A stretch of DNA of 64,000 nt, taken from contig SEMN01000133.1 in assembly GCA_005408345.1 (NCBI GenBank), forward strand, positions 868,001 through 932,000. The letters run 5' to 3'. Shown here piece after piece: positions 41,001 to 53,864 of this stretch; positions within the stretch are counted from its first letter, which is position 1, and every line of letters starts with the position of its first letter. Source of the DNA: Macquaria australasica. Taxonomy: Eukaryota; Chordata; Actinopteri; Centrarchiformes; Percichthyidae. Under the pieces are notes generated by a model, which was not told the origin of the DNA, made no database searches, and saw only the letters and a program-made list of their open reading frames with translations. The translations under genes were made by a program, and so were the position numbers.

Positions 41001-42145
41001 TGGGCGATACATTAGATACAATGCATGCATTACATGCTGCCTGCTGGCATTGCTTGCCATGTTACAGCCGAGTTACCTATATACGGTTATAGTTTTTAGT
41101 TCAGTTATTTTCATTTTGCATTCTTTTTGTAATTTGTTTCATGTTTTGGCACATGGGTTCTCTCATGCTGTGCGTCTCCCCGTTTCAGTTCTAAGACAGC
41201 ATTGCATGGCTGTATTTGTGGCTGCCTGAGAACAAAAGCATAAAAACATGTATTAGCACTTGAATATTATAATGTGCCATCTCACTGCCAACTACATATA
41301 TAGTGTGACATTTGTTTAATGCTGTGGTAGCCAAAAATACATAACAGCCAGATCCCCTTGGGCTAAACCTTTCAGAATGGCCAAAGCCTATTTTGAACAG
41401 CTGTGCGATTTGTTTGAACAAATTTTTGGAACACATCATATAAAGGCAGCATCAACATTTATTTATCCTTTGTAGAATAAATAGTAATGTTTCAATTTTG
41501 ACATTTATATATTTCCTTCTATATTTATTATTCACTTTATTCACATAAAAGAAGGCTTTCAAATGTGTGACTTCAATATTTGTTTCTAATTAATTTCATA
41601 ATTTTCTCGCATACCTTCAGTAATATAATGATTTTAAAACATTTGCCAAGCTACTATTTGTTCCAGGTTTCAAAGTGTTTAGATTTGAACATCAGGCCAT
41701 ACAGCTTGGAAGCATCAAGCATCGTATTTTGTTATCTTGTATTATGTTATATTTTGTCATGTATGATTAAATAATTCAAGGGGGCCACTGTACATAGCTG
41801 GTGTTCACAATGACAACTTTTAATTTTGAAGGGAAAGATTTTGAAGAAAGACTAGTATGCTGTGGTTATACTGTGGTTGATTAATGCACTGGGGAAACTG
41901 AGCATTGAACAATGCACACCACCTACGCTGGCTTTTCAAAGAGAAAAGGCTTCAGGACCTGCCCCTCTCTATCAGAAAATTAAAATAATTACCAACAATT
42001 ATGACTGAGTCCAGTGAGTTTGTTAAATGACTGACAGTTTTTTTCTGTTGATTTTGTTTTTCTTTTACTGTTGAGAGGGCAATAGAGAAAATGGATTCAC
42101 TTCCAAGAACTATGACAGTAGACAGTAGAAATACTATATATATAT
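38068..42145. other. Gene-free host DNA with one strong hairpin
   Basis: No exon or transposon recognised. A near-perfect 22-bp hairpin lies at 40788-40842. The 108-codon frame at 40903-41229 is AT-rich and hydrophobic but shows no family signature. Confidence 0.45.
40788..40842. repeat. 22-bp inverted repeat with 11-nt loop
   Basis: The left arm at 40788-40809 and the right arm at 40821-40842 pair over 22 positions with one G-T wobble, around an 11-nt loop. The arms read CTACAGTGATGCATG... and ...CATGCATCATTGTAG. RNA from either strand would fold tightly. It is short for a microRNA precursor. It could also be a remnant of a terminal-inverted-repeat element or a fold-back replication error. 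Confidence 0.85.
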
Positions 42146-42334
42146 AATTTTGGGAAATATACTTATGCATTTTCTTGCTGGGTAACAAGATTCACTTGTC
42201 AGCACCTCCATACCTCTAAAGCTCACTAATTAACAGGTTATAACTTGTTTGATTAATACGTACAAACGGAAGTGTAAAAACGAAAACTTGTGAGTAGTGA
42301 CATTCCTGGAGTCCAGGAACTGTCTGGCTGACGG
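42146..42334 (+). repeat. Dispersed fish repeat, family A, internally deleted copy
   Basis: The start (TTTTGGGAAATATACTT, TTTTCTTGCTGGGTAAC) and the later half (CTCTAAAGCTCACTAATTAA, AAGTGTAAAAACGA, ATTCCTGGAGTCCAGGAA) correspond to the ends of the family seen on the minus strand at 2696-3045. The central portion present in the 33-kb copy is missing, so a deletion joined the two parts. Confidence 0.65.
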
Positions 42335-42668
42335 TTAACCAGTGAAATCGCCTAGTGCCTTGTAACCTGGACTCTCATGACACTTGGTCACTTGCCACTG
42401 CTGTAATCAAACATAGCCAATATCAGACGTCTGACTGATGAAAGGCCACACCACAGTCTGATGTATTTAAATTCAACAGACTAATCTAGTATGAGACGGT
42501 TGACTGATGAAGTAGCCTATGGCTTCTCACAGGAACTGTGAATAATTTAGTAGAGGTCCAAGTTTAATAGGCTCCATTATAGATGAGGAGGAGGGGTACT
42601 ACTTATGGTATTTTACAGTACTGTTTACCAGGCTTAGGTGTCTCTTTGAACAGTATTTGTAGTCAGCT

Positions 42669-42802
<134 letters not shown>

Positions 42803-44984
42803 GTCATCTCAGAAACGAAGAAAAAGGACCACACTTCATATTACAAAACAACAATAAACCCCAAAACATCTCTCCAGCTTACCTATGACTACATTCCTAT
42901 TGCTTCATATTTTCATGCGGCCAGAGATTCATGTCTCCCTTCATCTATTGGCAGTAGTTTATTCGCTGGTGCTGACTGATTTATACACAGGATAGAGGAG
43001 GAAACATTCACACACAATACACCTTGGCTACCTGGCCTTCTGTGGTCGTTGATGAGAGAATGGAATCCAGCCAGAAGCTATTGTAGCACTCTGACACATT
43101 GAGTTATAGAATTCATTGCTGTATAGGCCACATAGAATATCACATAATGTAATATAAGTCATGTAGACTGGAGAGGGGGTTTATTGTGTGCATGTTTTCT
43201 GTGAATAGGTAAGGAAAGAGGTGTGAAATGCAGGCTAATTGTGAAAGCTGATCGAGGTAAATTGCAACATTTATACAATAAAACAATAAAAGTTAATTTA
43301 CCATCAGTACACTTCAAAGGTCTACTGAAGGCTGAACGGCTCTAGTTCAGTCTCAAAAAACATTTTTCCACATACAACGAAAATGCAGTCTTAAGCCTTA
43401 TGAATTACAGCAGTTCTACAACAATTTTCAGTTACATTGTAGGGAAATGTCATGCCGCCCTGATGACATTCCTCAACATATTAAAATATTAAAGGATAAG
43501 GCTGACTGGAAAATCCATTTATTCACAATATACATATGTAAAAAGAGTGATTCAGGTCATTTTGTACATTTACATAATTACAACAGTGTTTCCTATTGAT
43601 AGGCTGACTAAGAATATTTATAATCTTCCAGCTATTTCCAACTATTCTCAACTCCAAGTTTATAAATCTAATAACATTTGGTTTTGAAATGCTTCCTGTC
43701 CATATAAGTGTACTTGTGAAATACTTGTGAAATGTTTCTGCATTTATTTACAGACTGTAGACATGCACTCTACATGCACTGATCACCTGACACGTGTGGA
43801 TTAGGTTCTGCAGTTTGAAGAGGGAGATATTGAGGTGCGCCGTTTTCGACTTAATTCCACATGCAAGCACTTCATATTTCTGACTTGATGCATGCCAAGT
43901 GGCTCCAAAGATAAAGAGCAGAATCTCTTACCTAAGCCATGAAAGCAGAAAAGCAGAAGAAACTAGTTAATTGCGTTAAGAAGAGACACACATGGATTAT
44001 GCATAACACTGGACAACTGTTTCACCAGTCTTGTTCATGTAATACATTTAAAATATTTTATAGAAATATTAAGCAATATAATAAGCTATTATAATAATAA
44101 TAGAATATTGGTAAAACATTTTATACGTCTTTGTTGCTTTTGTGTACTTGCATACAATATACAGTATTTGTGTTCAAATTATTGTAATAGGGAAAATGAA
44201 TTAGATCCTTTCTGCAATGCTGTCTTCGAAATGAATTAATGGTGGACCCAAAATGTTTTTGTACTGAGCTGTAAGTTCAATTCAGGGAAATTGATCCACA
44301 AGATATTTAAAAGGAAAACTCAACAAAACAATCTTGACAAGTTTCATTTAGTGTCCACGTCTGTGTTTTGTCCCCAGATTAGAAATCTTACATAACCAAA
44401 TAAAGTTTTATAAATGAGACGAGCGTTTTGTCTTGCGCTATTTCTTTTTATAATGTCTGTGTAGGACGCAGCATTCATTCATTTTTATCTGAGAAACGGA
44501 AAGGTCACAGATGTATCATTGTCAGTGCCCCTGTCAAAATGCCCCCTGAGGTTGTCCTGATACCAGATGCTCAGTACAAACCGCAGTCTTGCTTTTATTC
44601 CACTCTGAAACCCGATGTTGCAGTGCAGTGCTGCAGCCCACGCATATAGACATCACCAGCATTGTATCACACATATCGATCATGCTGGCTCTCACGGCAG
44701 CAGAGATTAATTTAGGTCACTGGTTGACTTGTTCTTGACTCTGTAGTAAAGGGTCAACTGGGTCTGGGGCTGGATGTTGGTCGCATTAAGATGACCTCAG
44801 CTTACCTCATACATTTCCACAGCAGTATTTAAGGTCAAACGGATTAATGACTACTTCAGCTGAGGGTTTGCTGTGATTGGCAGGTCACAGTAAAGAGCAC
44901 TGGAGCACTGTGATTTCTATGGACAAATAAAATGAACCTTTAATCTTGAGCCTTGCACTTACCTGAAGAGCACACACACACCAA
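42803..44984. other. Gene-free host DNA
   Basis: No gene, known repeat or strong signal seen. Confidence 0.5.
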
Positions 44985-45640
44985 CTCTGTCTCCTAGAAA
45001 TAACGTTTACATGTTACAAAAGTGTTTTTTCCTATTACGTTGTGGTGACAAACGTAATTGCTGCCTGGATTATGTTCACAGGCAAATTTTTATTTTAGTG
45101 AATAAAGCGCTACATATGTACTGTGGGGAGGTGGTCATGGTGGATGTTGGGCATACGAAGCGCAGAACAAGTCCACAGACCGGGGTTCGCATTCCTGAGT
45201 CCTGTTTGTAGTTAGGTGTAGATAGCAAAAACACTTTGGTCAAGGTTTGGTTTCAGTCAAATGTTGATAATCACATTGTGTTTCATGATTCAAGTCACTG
45301 TGGATATTTTTTTAAATAAACCAAGACCTTAATCTTTTCCTTAGTGCTACCAGTGCCTACATACAACCATAAAAAGTTTCATAATGTGATAGTCACTACC
45401 AGCGGATGTTGTGTTTTGCAAGTTCGGATATTTTGGAGTAAAACAAATGAAATACATTGCCTATTAACATTTTACTGATAGGTTCAGTATCAACATTTTT
45501 GCAACTTGCCAGATATGTTAACCACATTTTCTTATTATGTTAATAGAAAACGTAATCCATGTGGCATTATGTTTCCTTCTAAATATGTATATTTGTTGTT
45601 GCAAAATAGGAGTATATATATGTAAATTCTAGGAGTCAGG
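44985..45640 (+). mobile_element. MITE family B, most complete copy
   Basis: The left end CTGTCTCCTAGAAAT (44987-45001) and the right end ATTCTAGGAGTCAGG (45626-45640) are imperfect inverted repeats. The interior aligns in order with 16310-16836 and, inverted, with 13765-14175. It encodes no protein. A target-site duplication is not obvious, so I do not assign a superfamily. The copies differ by many substitutions and indels, so the family is old. Confidence 0.75.
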
Positions 45641-46739
45641 GTTGCGCAGGGTTCTGGGAGTGGTTAACTTTTAGATTTGTTGCCTACACAGATTGTATCC
45701 TCCAAAATGTAATCTGTGCTGTCTCTTCACTGTATTCTGTGATTTCTCAAAGGCAGTCAATTCTTCTAGAATAATTCAATTTTTATAAATGTAAGGTGTA
45801 CAGTATTGACCTAAAGTGCTAAATAAAACTATTCAAGTGAAATTCTCCAAAGCCTCTACTGATCATTTGAGAGACACCCCTGCGACTTCACAGTCCAGTC
45901 CAGGTCGACTCAGCTCCTGCTCTGCTCTGCTCCTCTCAGGGTGCTAATCTGAGCGTTATACCCTGGATTGGCCAGGGTAAGCCTAAACATCCTCAGGCTC
46001 TTGGAAATACACCTGGCCACCTGAAAAACAACCTCTGGAGGAAATATCCCAACATGACAGCTTTTATTCTGGTTCATCTACCTCTGGGCATGCACAGAGT
46101 CACGCCAGGTCTCCTCACTCCTGCTGGGGTGTAGAGACCTGGCATGAATCTCCCATATGCATGGAGCCTAGACAGGGACAATCCTTTTGACCATCTGGCA
46201 TTTGAAACAGAGTGTACTCTTCTGTTGAGTCTGAAAAAGAGTCTTTCTTTGAAAAGAAGCTTTTTGATCAAAAAGCCATTAGATATCCAACTGTGTCCAT
46301 CTGACTAACACATAAAAACTCAGAAAATATCTGAATGGCTTAGATCCCTGCAGCTAGAATAATTCCATGCGTGGCCTGAGGTTCTAAAAAATCATGTACA
46401 GCACATCTGACACTTACTATGGTTGATTAATCTCCTAGGAATTTAGAAAACCCATATATGTTATCAGGAAATTATTCATGTCTATGTGAAAATCATGAAA
46501 AACATTCAGACGGATCAGAGAACAGCGTCAGGTGCATGAATAATCATCTTTGCAGGAGATATGGTGCTTTAGCTATTGTGGTTACTTAAACAAAGGTCTC
46601 ACAAGGTCGCTCTGTCAGCCACATCAAGAAAATTACAGAATCAGCCTGCTGTCAACTTAAAATTATACCAGGAATTACATATTTTAAGACATACAAAGGG
46701 TCGTCCAGGCATTCATTTTTAGTAAGCAGACCAACTGAA
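45641..46739. other. Gene-free host DNA
   Basis: No exon or recognisable repeat seen. Confidence 0.5.
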
Positions 46740-47190
46740 ATGGTGTCTTAACAGGTTTCTGCTGGAGTTCTAAGACTAAGAAAGCAGAGTTCTCACATCA
46801 ATACACTGGCTACTTAAGGCTCAAAGGATTAGTTGTAAAGCAGGATTACTTTTTAATGAATGATTTAGAGCCAAAATATCTATAAATCTGTAATCTGTGT
46901 TACAAGCAAACTAGTTTGTAGTTTTCCAGCTGTTGAAACAAAGCCTAGTGAAGCGTCTTTAAGTTTCTCTGCACCTCATCCCAGAAAAAAGCAAGATCTG
47001 ACATCTGCTCCAGCTCTTATAAATCAAGACTAAAACCTTTTCTGTGTGCCGCTGCTTTTTATTAAATTTGGGCCTATTTTTTCTACTTTTTACTCTTTTT
47101 GTTGTTTTTATCCATTTGTATGCCTAATGTAAATCACTTTAAATTGCCTTTTTGCTGGTAAGGTGCTTTATTGTCAAATTCAAGAAATCA
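46740..47190 (+). mobile_element. Decayed L2-like LINE, 3' end
   Basis: Fragments of a LINE reverse-transcriptase C-terminus can be read across frames. A block near 46761 translates to AGVLRLRK..SSHI, resembling the family's ARxLTxTRKxxHIT segment. Next comes a HWLLKAQRI-like piece near 46808, then SSYKSRLK-like residues near 47012 just before the 3' UTR. The 3' UTR contains ATGTAAATCACTTTAAATTG and AAGGTGCTTTATTG, an eroded form of the usual GCACTTTG...GGTGCTATATAAATAAA tail. Stops and small deletions interrupt every frame, so the copy is dead. The clade (L2 versus Rex-type) is not settled. Confidence 0.55.
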
Positions 47191-47959
47191 AATGAGGTAA
47201 ATATTTATTAGCTTTCACTTTCCTGTTGTGTTCTCCAGCTGAAAGGACAACCACTACGCTGCAATGCTAAAACATGATACACTTCTAAGGTAAAATGAAA
47301 ACCTCAGTATTGCAAAATATGTTTGGTAGTCATTTTTCTTTTTTTTTCTTTTTTTTTTTTGTGTCATATTAGTAATTGTTCAAATTTGGGTCTCGACAAA
47401 ACCAGATCCTACTACTGATACCCAACTGGACCAAAGTGGTTTCAACCTTCTGACCATCTGACTGACCCACTGAAACTGGCATCCTCAGTGCTATGTGTTC
47501 TCACTCATGAATTGCAGGTTTAGATAGAACCCCTTTCTCTGTTTATGTGTGCACCTGAGATACACATTTTCAGGGCAGCACACACAGACTGAAATAACTG
47601 AACAGCACACCTCACCTGCAGCAAACAGGGGGAGACAGAGTGCCTTGTGACCATTCATCACCACTAATAGGTCATAGTTTACAACCTGACGTTGGGCATA
47701 CATCATCAGTCAGGCACGGGGACAAGGGGAAAATGGAAGAAAAGGTGATGGTACAGTAGGAATCTGATGAGATCAGATTATGTGATGTCAGTCACATTCA
47801 GAGGCAAACTGGATACAAGAACGTCTAAGAAGAACTGGAACACCTCTATTTTATTTTAGAAGCTGTCCTACCAAGGATTGGAAAACGAACTGGACAGATG
47901 TGGATGAAGTCTTTGGCAGCTAAGGTCTACACCAACTATGCTCCTCAGGAAACAGGTTT
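47191..47959. other. Gene-free host DNA
   Basis: A T-rich run lies at 47337-47360. No gene or known repeat is seen. Confidence 0.45.
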
Positions 47960-48400
47960 GCCGGGCCACAGAATAGGTCGTTTGCCAATGACTCCCAAAA
48001 CGACATATATAAGCGTACCGGACCTTCGTCGTCATGGTAACAATAATAAACACGTGGTTAATGTTTTGAAGCGGGACGTCGCAGTTTGATTAGGTTTAGG
48101 CACCAATACTACTTTAGGTTAGGTTAGGTTTAGGAAAAGATCATGGTTTGGGTTAAAATAAGTGCGTTAGTAAATTAAGTTCAGTGACGCGATTCACAAA
48201 TTTTGGTTTCACACGGGATATGAACAGTGGGCTCCTGGGTCAAAGTCGTGTGTTGTTTGATCCATCCATCCACCCTGACCTCCTCCCTACGTGGTCGCTC
48301 TTTATACTACCTCAACAGACTTCCACCCATTATAATTACTACGGCCAGTAGAGGTCACCACGCAATCAAACGTAAATATGGGTCGTAATAAGCTGCTGCA
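47960..48400 (+). repeat. Probable dispersed fish repeat, related in style to MITE family B
   Basis: Phrases such as TAAACACGTGGTTAATGTTT, AAAAGATCATGGTTTGGG, ACACGGGATATGAACAG, GGGCTCCTGGGTCAAAGTC and CACCCTGACCTCCTCCCTAC match a repeat style seen in other teleosts. They loosely resemble parts of family B, for example the CACCTCCCTGATACTCC region near 14130. A TTAGGTTAGGTTAGG microrepeat lies at 48113-48130. No terminal repeats were found, so the boundaries are approximate. Confidence 0.45.
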
Positions 48401-48453
48401 CAGACAACTTATTCAGATGTATTTTGGGGGAGGACAGATCCCACCAAACACAC

Positions 48454-48522
48454 CAGGGTTTGCTTCAGGGAGACCTTAAACATGAGTGACACATGGTCAA
48501 GCTCTTCCTGAAGCAAACCCTG
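48454..48522. repeat. miRNA-like hairpin: 24-bp stem, 21-nt loop
   Basis: The left arm, 48454-48477 (starting CAGGGTTTGCTTCAGG), pairs with the right arm, 48499-48522 (ending CCTGAAGCAAACCCTG). The first 16 positions are perfect; the rest of the 24 contain one G-T wobble and one mismatch. The loop is 21 nt. The total, 69 nt, is within the size range of animal microRNA precursors. I do not recognise either arm as a known microRNA. Adjacent repeat sequence (47960-48400) means a transposon-derived fold-back is equally possible. Confidence 0.8.
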
Positions 48523-50312
48523 AGGAGTTTGCTGCTCTACAATATATATGGCTTCGTCAAATCCAAGCATCCATTTCATTTATTCACTATATTGTTCTGT
48601 GCGATCTGTGTGACATACTTCCGCTCACCATCTGTGCATCAGACAATGCAAATCTGAGAAGGTAAACTTCACAACAGCATATGTCTGCTAATCCAAACAT
48701 TTTATATGACTTCAATATTGCCCGTTTCACTGCAAACCTCAGATGGAAGATCACAGAGGGATCCTTCCTGGCAGGGGACCTTTTTTCCACACTGCGGATT
48801 AGAGATTCTCTGTGTTGATGATTGGCTGAGCCCAACTCGTATTGACATCCAGACAGGTTCCTGCCTGTCATTAAGGTTTAATAAGACTCACCACATAGTT
48901 CCTCATTAGTAGTTGCCCACAGGGCACACTCAGGACCTTTGCATAGAAAGGGAAGAGAGCAAGTGAGCCGCAGAGAAGAGGGGGTGGGGTGACTTTAAAA
49001 GAGAGAGACACTTTCATATGGCCCTACTGATAGAATACTAATAAAGCTGGACACATGTACGTACGTGCACACACACTACATATTTGTAAGTCTATACCGT
49101 ACTTCTCTGGGCTCCCCTGCACTGCGCAGCAATCTTCTGCATGTGAAATTTCAATTCAAACGCCAACCAATTACTTCAATTCAAAGGAAAGAGTTTGAGA
49201 CTCAGTCTAAATATTTGAGCTGAGGGAGCAAGTGTAGTTTTGGGAGTAAACACATTCTCTGTGTAGGCCTGATAACGTCAGGGGTGTGTGTGTGTGTATG
49301 AGAGTGTGTCGTGCGTGCACAGGACTGAGGACTTAGAAATAACTCAAACACTAAATCAAAGGAAAGAGTTGTAAATCTACCTTCCAGATACTCACTAACT
49401 GCTGAACTCTAAAAAACATCAACTGCACAGCTCCTGAAGCTAGCTGTACCAAAACTATTTTTGTTGATCGTTTTCATGTGCATGAATCTGCAACGCCGGG
49501 TGTTTTCTAATCTAAAAAAACAAAAACAAATCTTATTGTTAACCTGCTCCCTTGCTTTCTCTGTTGTTTCAGCGTGAACAATTTATTTGTGTTTCATTAC
49601 AAAAATGCTCAACACTCACCTTATGTAACCTCCAATATAAAACTTTGTGCTGATGCACTACTGGGGAAGCTTTTTGGTGATGTGCACTGAGAAACCATCT
49701 CTGATTGTGGGGTGAAGGGGAGTGTTTTAGGTGTAAACACAGCATAGGCATTAGACTTGAAGGAGAAGCACTTAAAAGGCTCTCCTGTTCAGAGTCTGAG
49801 ATCCGTGAAGGGTAAAAACACGTTAGGCAGCTGGAGTGTAATAAAGACAATTGAAGGTATGCACATGTCCTGTTGACATTCTGATGGGGGGTGGGGGGAG
49901 GCAAAGTCTGTTGAGCTGAGTTACCCTGTAGTGTTTTTTTATCAGAAGTGGCTGCACCTCCTGTGTTTCTGTTTTGCATGGGAGCTAGTGTTTCACAGGC
50001 ACAGTCTGGGGAATCATTTCCTTAAATAAGTCAGCAAGGGAGAGAAAAGGGAGTTGGGGCTTGTGAAAACATATATACATGTGAAGCTGAATGATAGATT
50101 GAGATAAGTATTTATATTCCATAGACATTTTTTATATTTTGGCACGACCGCTCTGGATGGCAGACAGGAGGCCAAACTGCTTGAAAAGTCGAAGCCACCT
50201 TAGTCAACACAGTCACAACCAGAAACTGTTTGGGTTTGCTAAGTGCATACAGTAGTTAGCCAGATATGAGAAACTGGCAACAGGAAACTGAATTCAAATG
50301 CAGACACAGGTC
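48523..50312. other. Gene-free host DNA
   Basis: No exon is supported. A minus-strand frame of 136 codons (49569-49979) has no recognisable domain and is Ser/Pro/His-rich. Confidence 0.45.
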
Positions 50313-50781
50313 CAGTGGTGGGAGATGTACTCAGATCTTTTACTTAAGTAAAAGCAGTAATACCACAGGGTAGAAATACTTTGTTACATGTAAAAGTCCT
50401 GCATTCTTGAGTACTTGAGTAAAAGTACAAAAATATTAGCATCAGAAAAGTAAAAGTACTCAGTATGCAGAATGGCCCGTTTCAGAATAATCTCCATTAT
50501 ATCATTGCATTATAATTAATGATGCATTAATGTCTTCATCACTTCAATGTTGCAGCTGGTAAAGGTGGAGCTAATTTTATATACTGCTGGGTAGCAGAAC
50601 CCCCCCCCAGCATTGATTATATATTGTATTAACAATCTGAATCTGCAAAGTAACTACAAACTAAAGTCATCAAATAAATGTAGTGGAGTAAAAAGTATTT
50701 ACCTCTGAAATGTAGTGGAGTAGAAGTATAAAGTAGCAGGAAATGGATATACTCAAGTAAAGTACAAGTACCTCAAAATTG
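50313..50781 (+). mobile_element. Truncated hAT-like non-autonomous element
   Basis: It starts with CAGTGGTGGGAGATGTACTC and contains a perfect palindrome CTTTTACTTAAGTAAAAG. Later come AAAAGTCCTGCATTC, TATGCAGAATGGCCC, GCTGGTAAAGGTGGAGCTAA, TATATACTGCTGGGTAG and repeated AAATGTAGTGGAGTA. This is the wording of a very common teleost element whose ends are CAGTGGTGG...CCACCACTG. The right terminal repeat is missing here; the match stops after GTACCTCAAAATTG. No coding capacity. Confidence 0.75.
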
Positions 50782-53652
50782 AAAATAAATGTACTACAGG
50801 TCACTAAAGGTGTGATTGGGGTGGTGAATGGGCATCTAGCACATCTGACTTTCATGCAGGAGAGCGGTGGTCACTTCCCCTCACAGACCTGCAATTAACT
50901 CTTATCAAAGTCTTTCTTTAACCTTTACCAATCTCCTATCATAGCCTATCTGGCGATTGGCACTTTCTCACCCAACCCCGCCTCACACCAAGTAGTAAAC
51001 CAAAACCCAGGCTTCAAAACATCCCTTTACAAACCTATGGGGTGAAATAGCAGACTCTACTGTATGTCTATGTTTTTTTTTATAGGCTATTATGGTTACA
51101 TCTGTTGTTGTCGAGTTGCAAAATGCTTAAAGCCGTGCTGGCTCAGAGTGCTAATACTGTATGTACATGGAATATGACATGCAATGAGACAGCATCACAT
51201 ACAGTACAAACAGGGGTGCATACCACTGCGTGAGAACATATCCTGGCATATTCTAGACTGATGCATCTTCCACCTCTTCCACCTCTCCAGCAGTCTCGCC
51301 TCCGAACCCCCTTCTTTTTTTGGCCCGGACAAAAAAAAATCTAAAAACAAAACCAATCCTGACAGGCACATATTACATGCTATTGAAAAAAACAAATAAA
51401 TGTCTGTAAATAAATAAATAACCCGCCCCAAGACTTTCTTTAATGCACAGGGCTTTAGTTTATTCAGAAGACGAACAATAGATGTAACATTGTGAGACGG
51501 AGTTGAGACTGGAGCAAACAGAGTGTGTGGGCGTGCGTGAATGACAAACCAGAAAGTGCTTGTTTTTAAAATGTCCTCTCCATCTCACAAACTGAGTAAA
51601 ATATAGTGCAATGCCAGTTCTGCTGAAAACGTATGGACATCACATTTGGAGCAGGATACAGAGAGGGGTTTGAGAGAAATGTCATGCACATAGCTCACAT
51701 GAAAAGGCCAACGCTGTTTCATCGCACTTTTCTTCCGATCAGACACTCATAAGAGCGCCATTATTTCAACAAAAAGCCCTTTTGACAATATAACACTGTG
51801 TTCCTTATTTAGACTTGTTATAAGGCTTTATTTCATGCTCTGCCAAATATCCATCTGATGCTGAATGCTGTTGTTATATTTCTAATTTTAGAGAAGTTTG
51901 CATGAATAAAAAAATGAGAACAAATTTAAATCTCTCCATTAAATCTGTAGCCACACCGTGAGGACCTCTCAATCGATATTTTCTTCTCCCTATCAGTTCT
52001 AGGCGAGTGAGCATGGTAGTGGCATACTATTAGGTTATTACAAAAGCAAATCAGTCAGCAGAATTAATTTTCTTGAAAAATATGAGTCTGGCTAAAGGGA
52101 ATTAATAACCATTGTGGGGCATGAAGATGCTGAATTTTCATCTCTTTTCCCCAGCCATTTCTACATGTGAGCAGAAATCTGTCTGCTTTGATGATGGCTG
52201 GCTGTTGTTTATCATGAGAAATGTTCTGTTCAGTAGGCATTACAATGAGGGTAAATTTGCTAACATAAAGTCTCTTGGAAGTCTGATAAGCATGCATTCT
52301 ACCAGAGGACAAAAAAATCAAAAATATTTAAGAGGAAACGTATACTTTTATATTGCATATTCATCACTCATGAAAGATAATTCCCTCATACATTGCCATT
52401 TAGCTTCAGAAATCTGCTTCGCTCCATTGTGTGTGGGGAATTTTCTGTTGAGTGTGCATGTGTAATGTTAACCATGTATGTGCTTGATCAAGATTAATGT
52501 CTTTATCTATCTTCTATCTACAAAGACAAGGGGTGATCAAGCATGGGGTTGTGATGTGTAGAGAGATGAAAAGCTTGTATGCTCTTCGGGGTGCAGTGGC
52601 GCTGAGAGAGACTGGAGAGCTGTGGGTTTAAAGTAACTGGAATGGCACAGACAAAGCACAAAGTGCCTGGTTAGGAAAACATCTCAACCATTCACAGAAG
52701 CTGTCGTCTCTTTTCAAAATTGCACAGTGGCGGCGTGTTTTGAGGTCTAAATCTGAATCTTTATTCAGCTGACAACCACTGAAATTTGAAATGGGCTTTG
52801 GAAACACTATTTGGAAAGTTCAGAGTTGGTTTTCAACTGCCAGGCGAGTTTTATTTACTTCATTTTTACACACTGTGATAGAAGCCTGAGCTAATTTAAT
52901 CCTGAACTAAATACTACTTGATCATTTTTCTAAACCTAACACCAGGTCTAAAATGAACCCTGACCAACACAGTAATTATTCATAAACTCTCCTTTCACAG
53001 TATCATCAGAATAACCTGAGGCTCAGTCTTTGTTTCAGTGATAGATTTTTAGCAGTGGACTACTTTGATTAAAGGATGAGGCTTGCATTGTTCTATATTT
53101 TTATTGTCAAAAGATCACATAAAAATAAAGGGCCAAAGCCGACAATGGTTTAATCTATCTCTTTTCTGACTTCTGAAAATATAATTCTGTAAAAACAGGT
53201 CATAAATATATAGCTAAATTAAAGAAAAATAGGCTGAGTAGTTTTCCTAAAGCGGCTGGGCATTGTAGTTTTTAGAAAATGTTACTCAAAAAATTTTTGT
53301 TGCCGACTATTTTCAGTCGTGGATTAATCTAATGAATGTCACCCACTGCAACAGTGTGGCTCATTTATGCTTATTTAATAGCTTCTGGACAACAACGGAG
53401 GTTTAAGGCACAGACGAGTAAGCTATATTAAGCTTTTGCTTGGGCTCAGTTCATTGTTGGTTTTGACCATTTCATTGGACTGTGACAATAAGAAAAATGT
53501 AGAATATCACAAACCCTATTCTTTAAGTCTTATCTGGATTGATGCACATGTGCATAAGATATAAGTACATATACTGTATGTTAACTGCATGTATTTGAAA
53601 ATGAAAAAAAAGCTAGGTCCAGACACATGAACAGAAAATATGCCAAAACATG
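50782..53652. other. Gene-free host DNA upstream of the retrotransposon
   Basis: No exon or known repeat is recognised. Open frames of up to 117 codons (52112-52465) lack domains. Confidence 0.45.
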
Positions 53653-53657
53653 CAGAG
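53653..53657. repeat. 5-bp target-site duplication, left
   Basis: CAGAG directly abuts the TGT of the 5' LTR. The same five bases follow the ACA of the 3' LTR at 59099-59103. A 5-bp duplication is standard for Ty3/gypsy integrase and shows that the element inserted as one unit without later end rearrangement. Confidence 0.95.
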
Positions 53658-53823
53658 TGTTGTGTCTCGTCAACATTGTTAAGTTTGTCATGTCCTGTTT
53701 TATTGTGTAGTAACTCTTTCCTCTCGTTTCAGACCCTGACTTCCTCCCTTTGTGTGATTTTCCCGCCAGTGTGATTGTCTACCCCGCCCCTGATTGTGTT
53801 CACCTGTTCTCCCCTACCTCATG

Positions 53824-53832
53824 TATTTATAG
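53824..53832 (+). promoter_or_regulatory. LTR TATA box
   Basis: TATTTATAG in U3 lies 31 bases upstream of 53855, the first base of the segment complementary to the PBS. That spacing fits RNA polymerase II initiation and defines a likely U3/R boundary. The same box is preserved in the 3' LTR at 58772-58780. Confidence 0.7.
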
Positions 53833-53854
53833 TCTGCGTCTCCCCTTGTCCTGT

Positions 53855-53864
53855 GCCAGTTCGT
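53855..53864 (+). promoter_or_regulatory. Predicted transcript 5' end / self-primer
   Basis: GCCAGTTCGT is an exact reverse complement of ACGAACTGGC at 54190-54199, just after the 5' LTR. In Tf1-like elements the first ~11 nt of the RNA fold back onto the PBS, are cut, and prime minus-strand synthesis. The position relative to the TATA box is what that model requires. Confidence 0.7.

Noticed and set aside
48113..48130. Interstitial telomere repeat
   Set aside because: TTAGGTTAGG units are not the vertebrate TTAGGG hexamer, are few, and lie inside a dispersed repeat.
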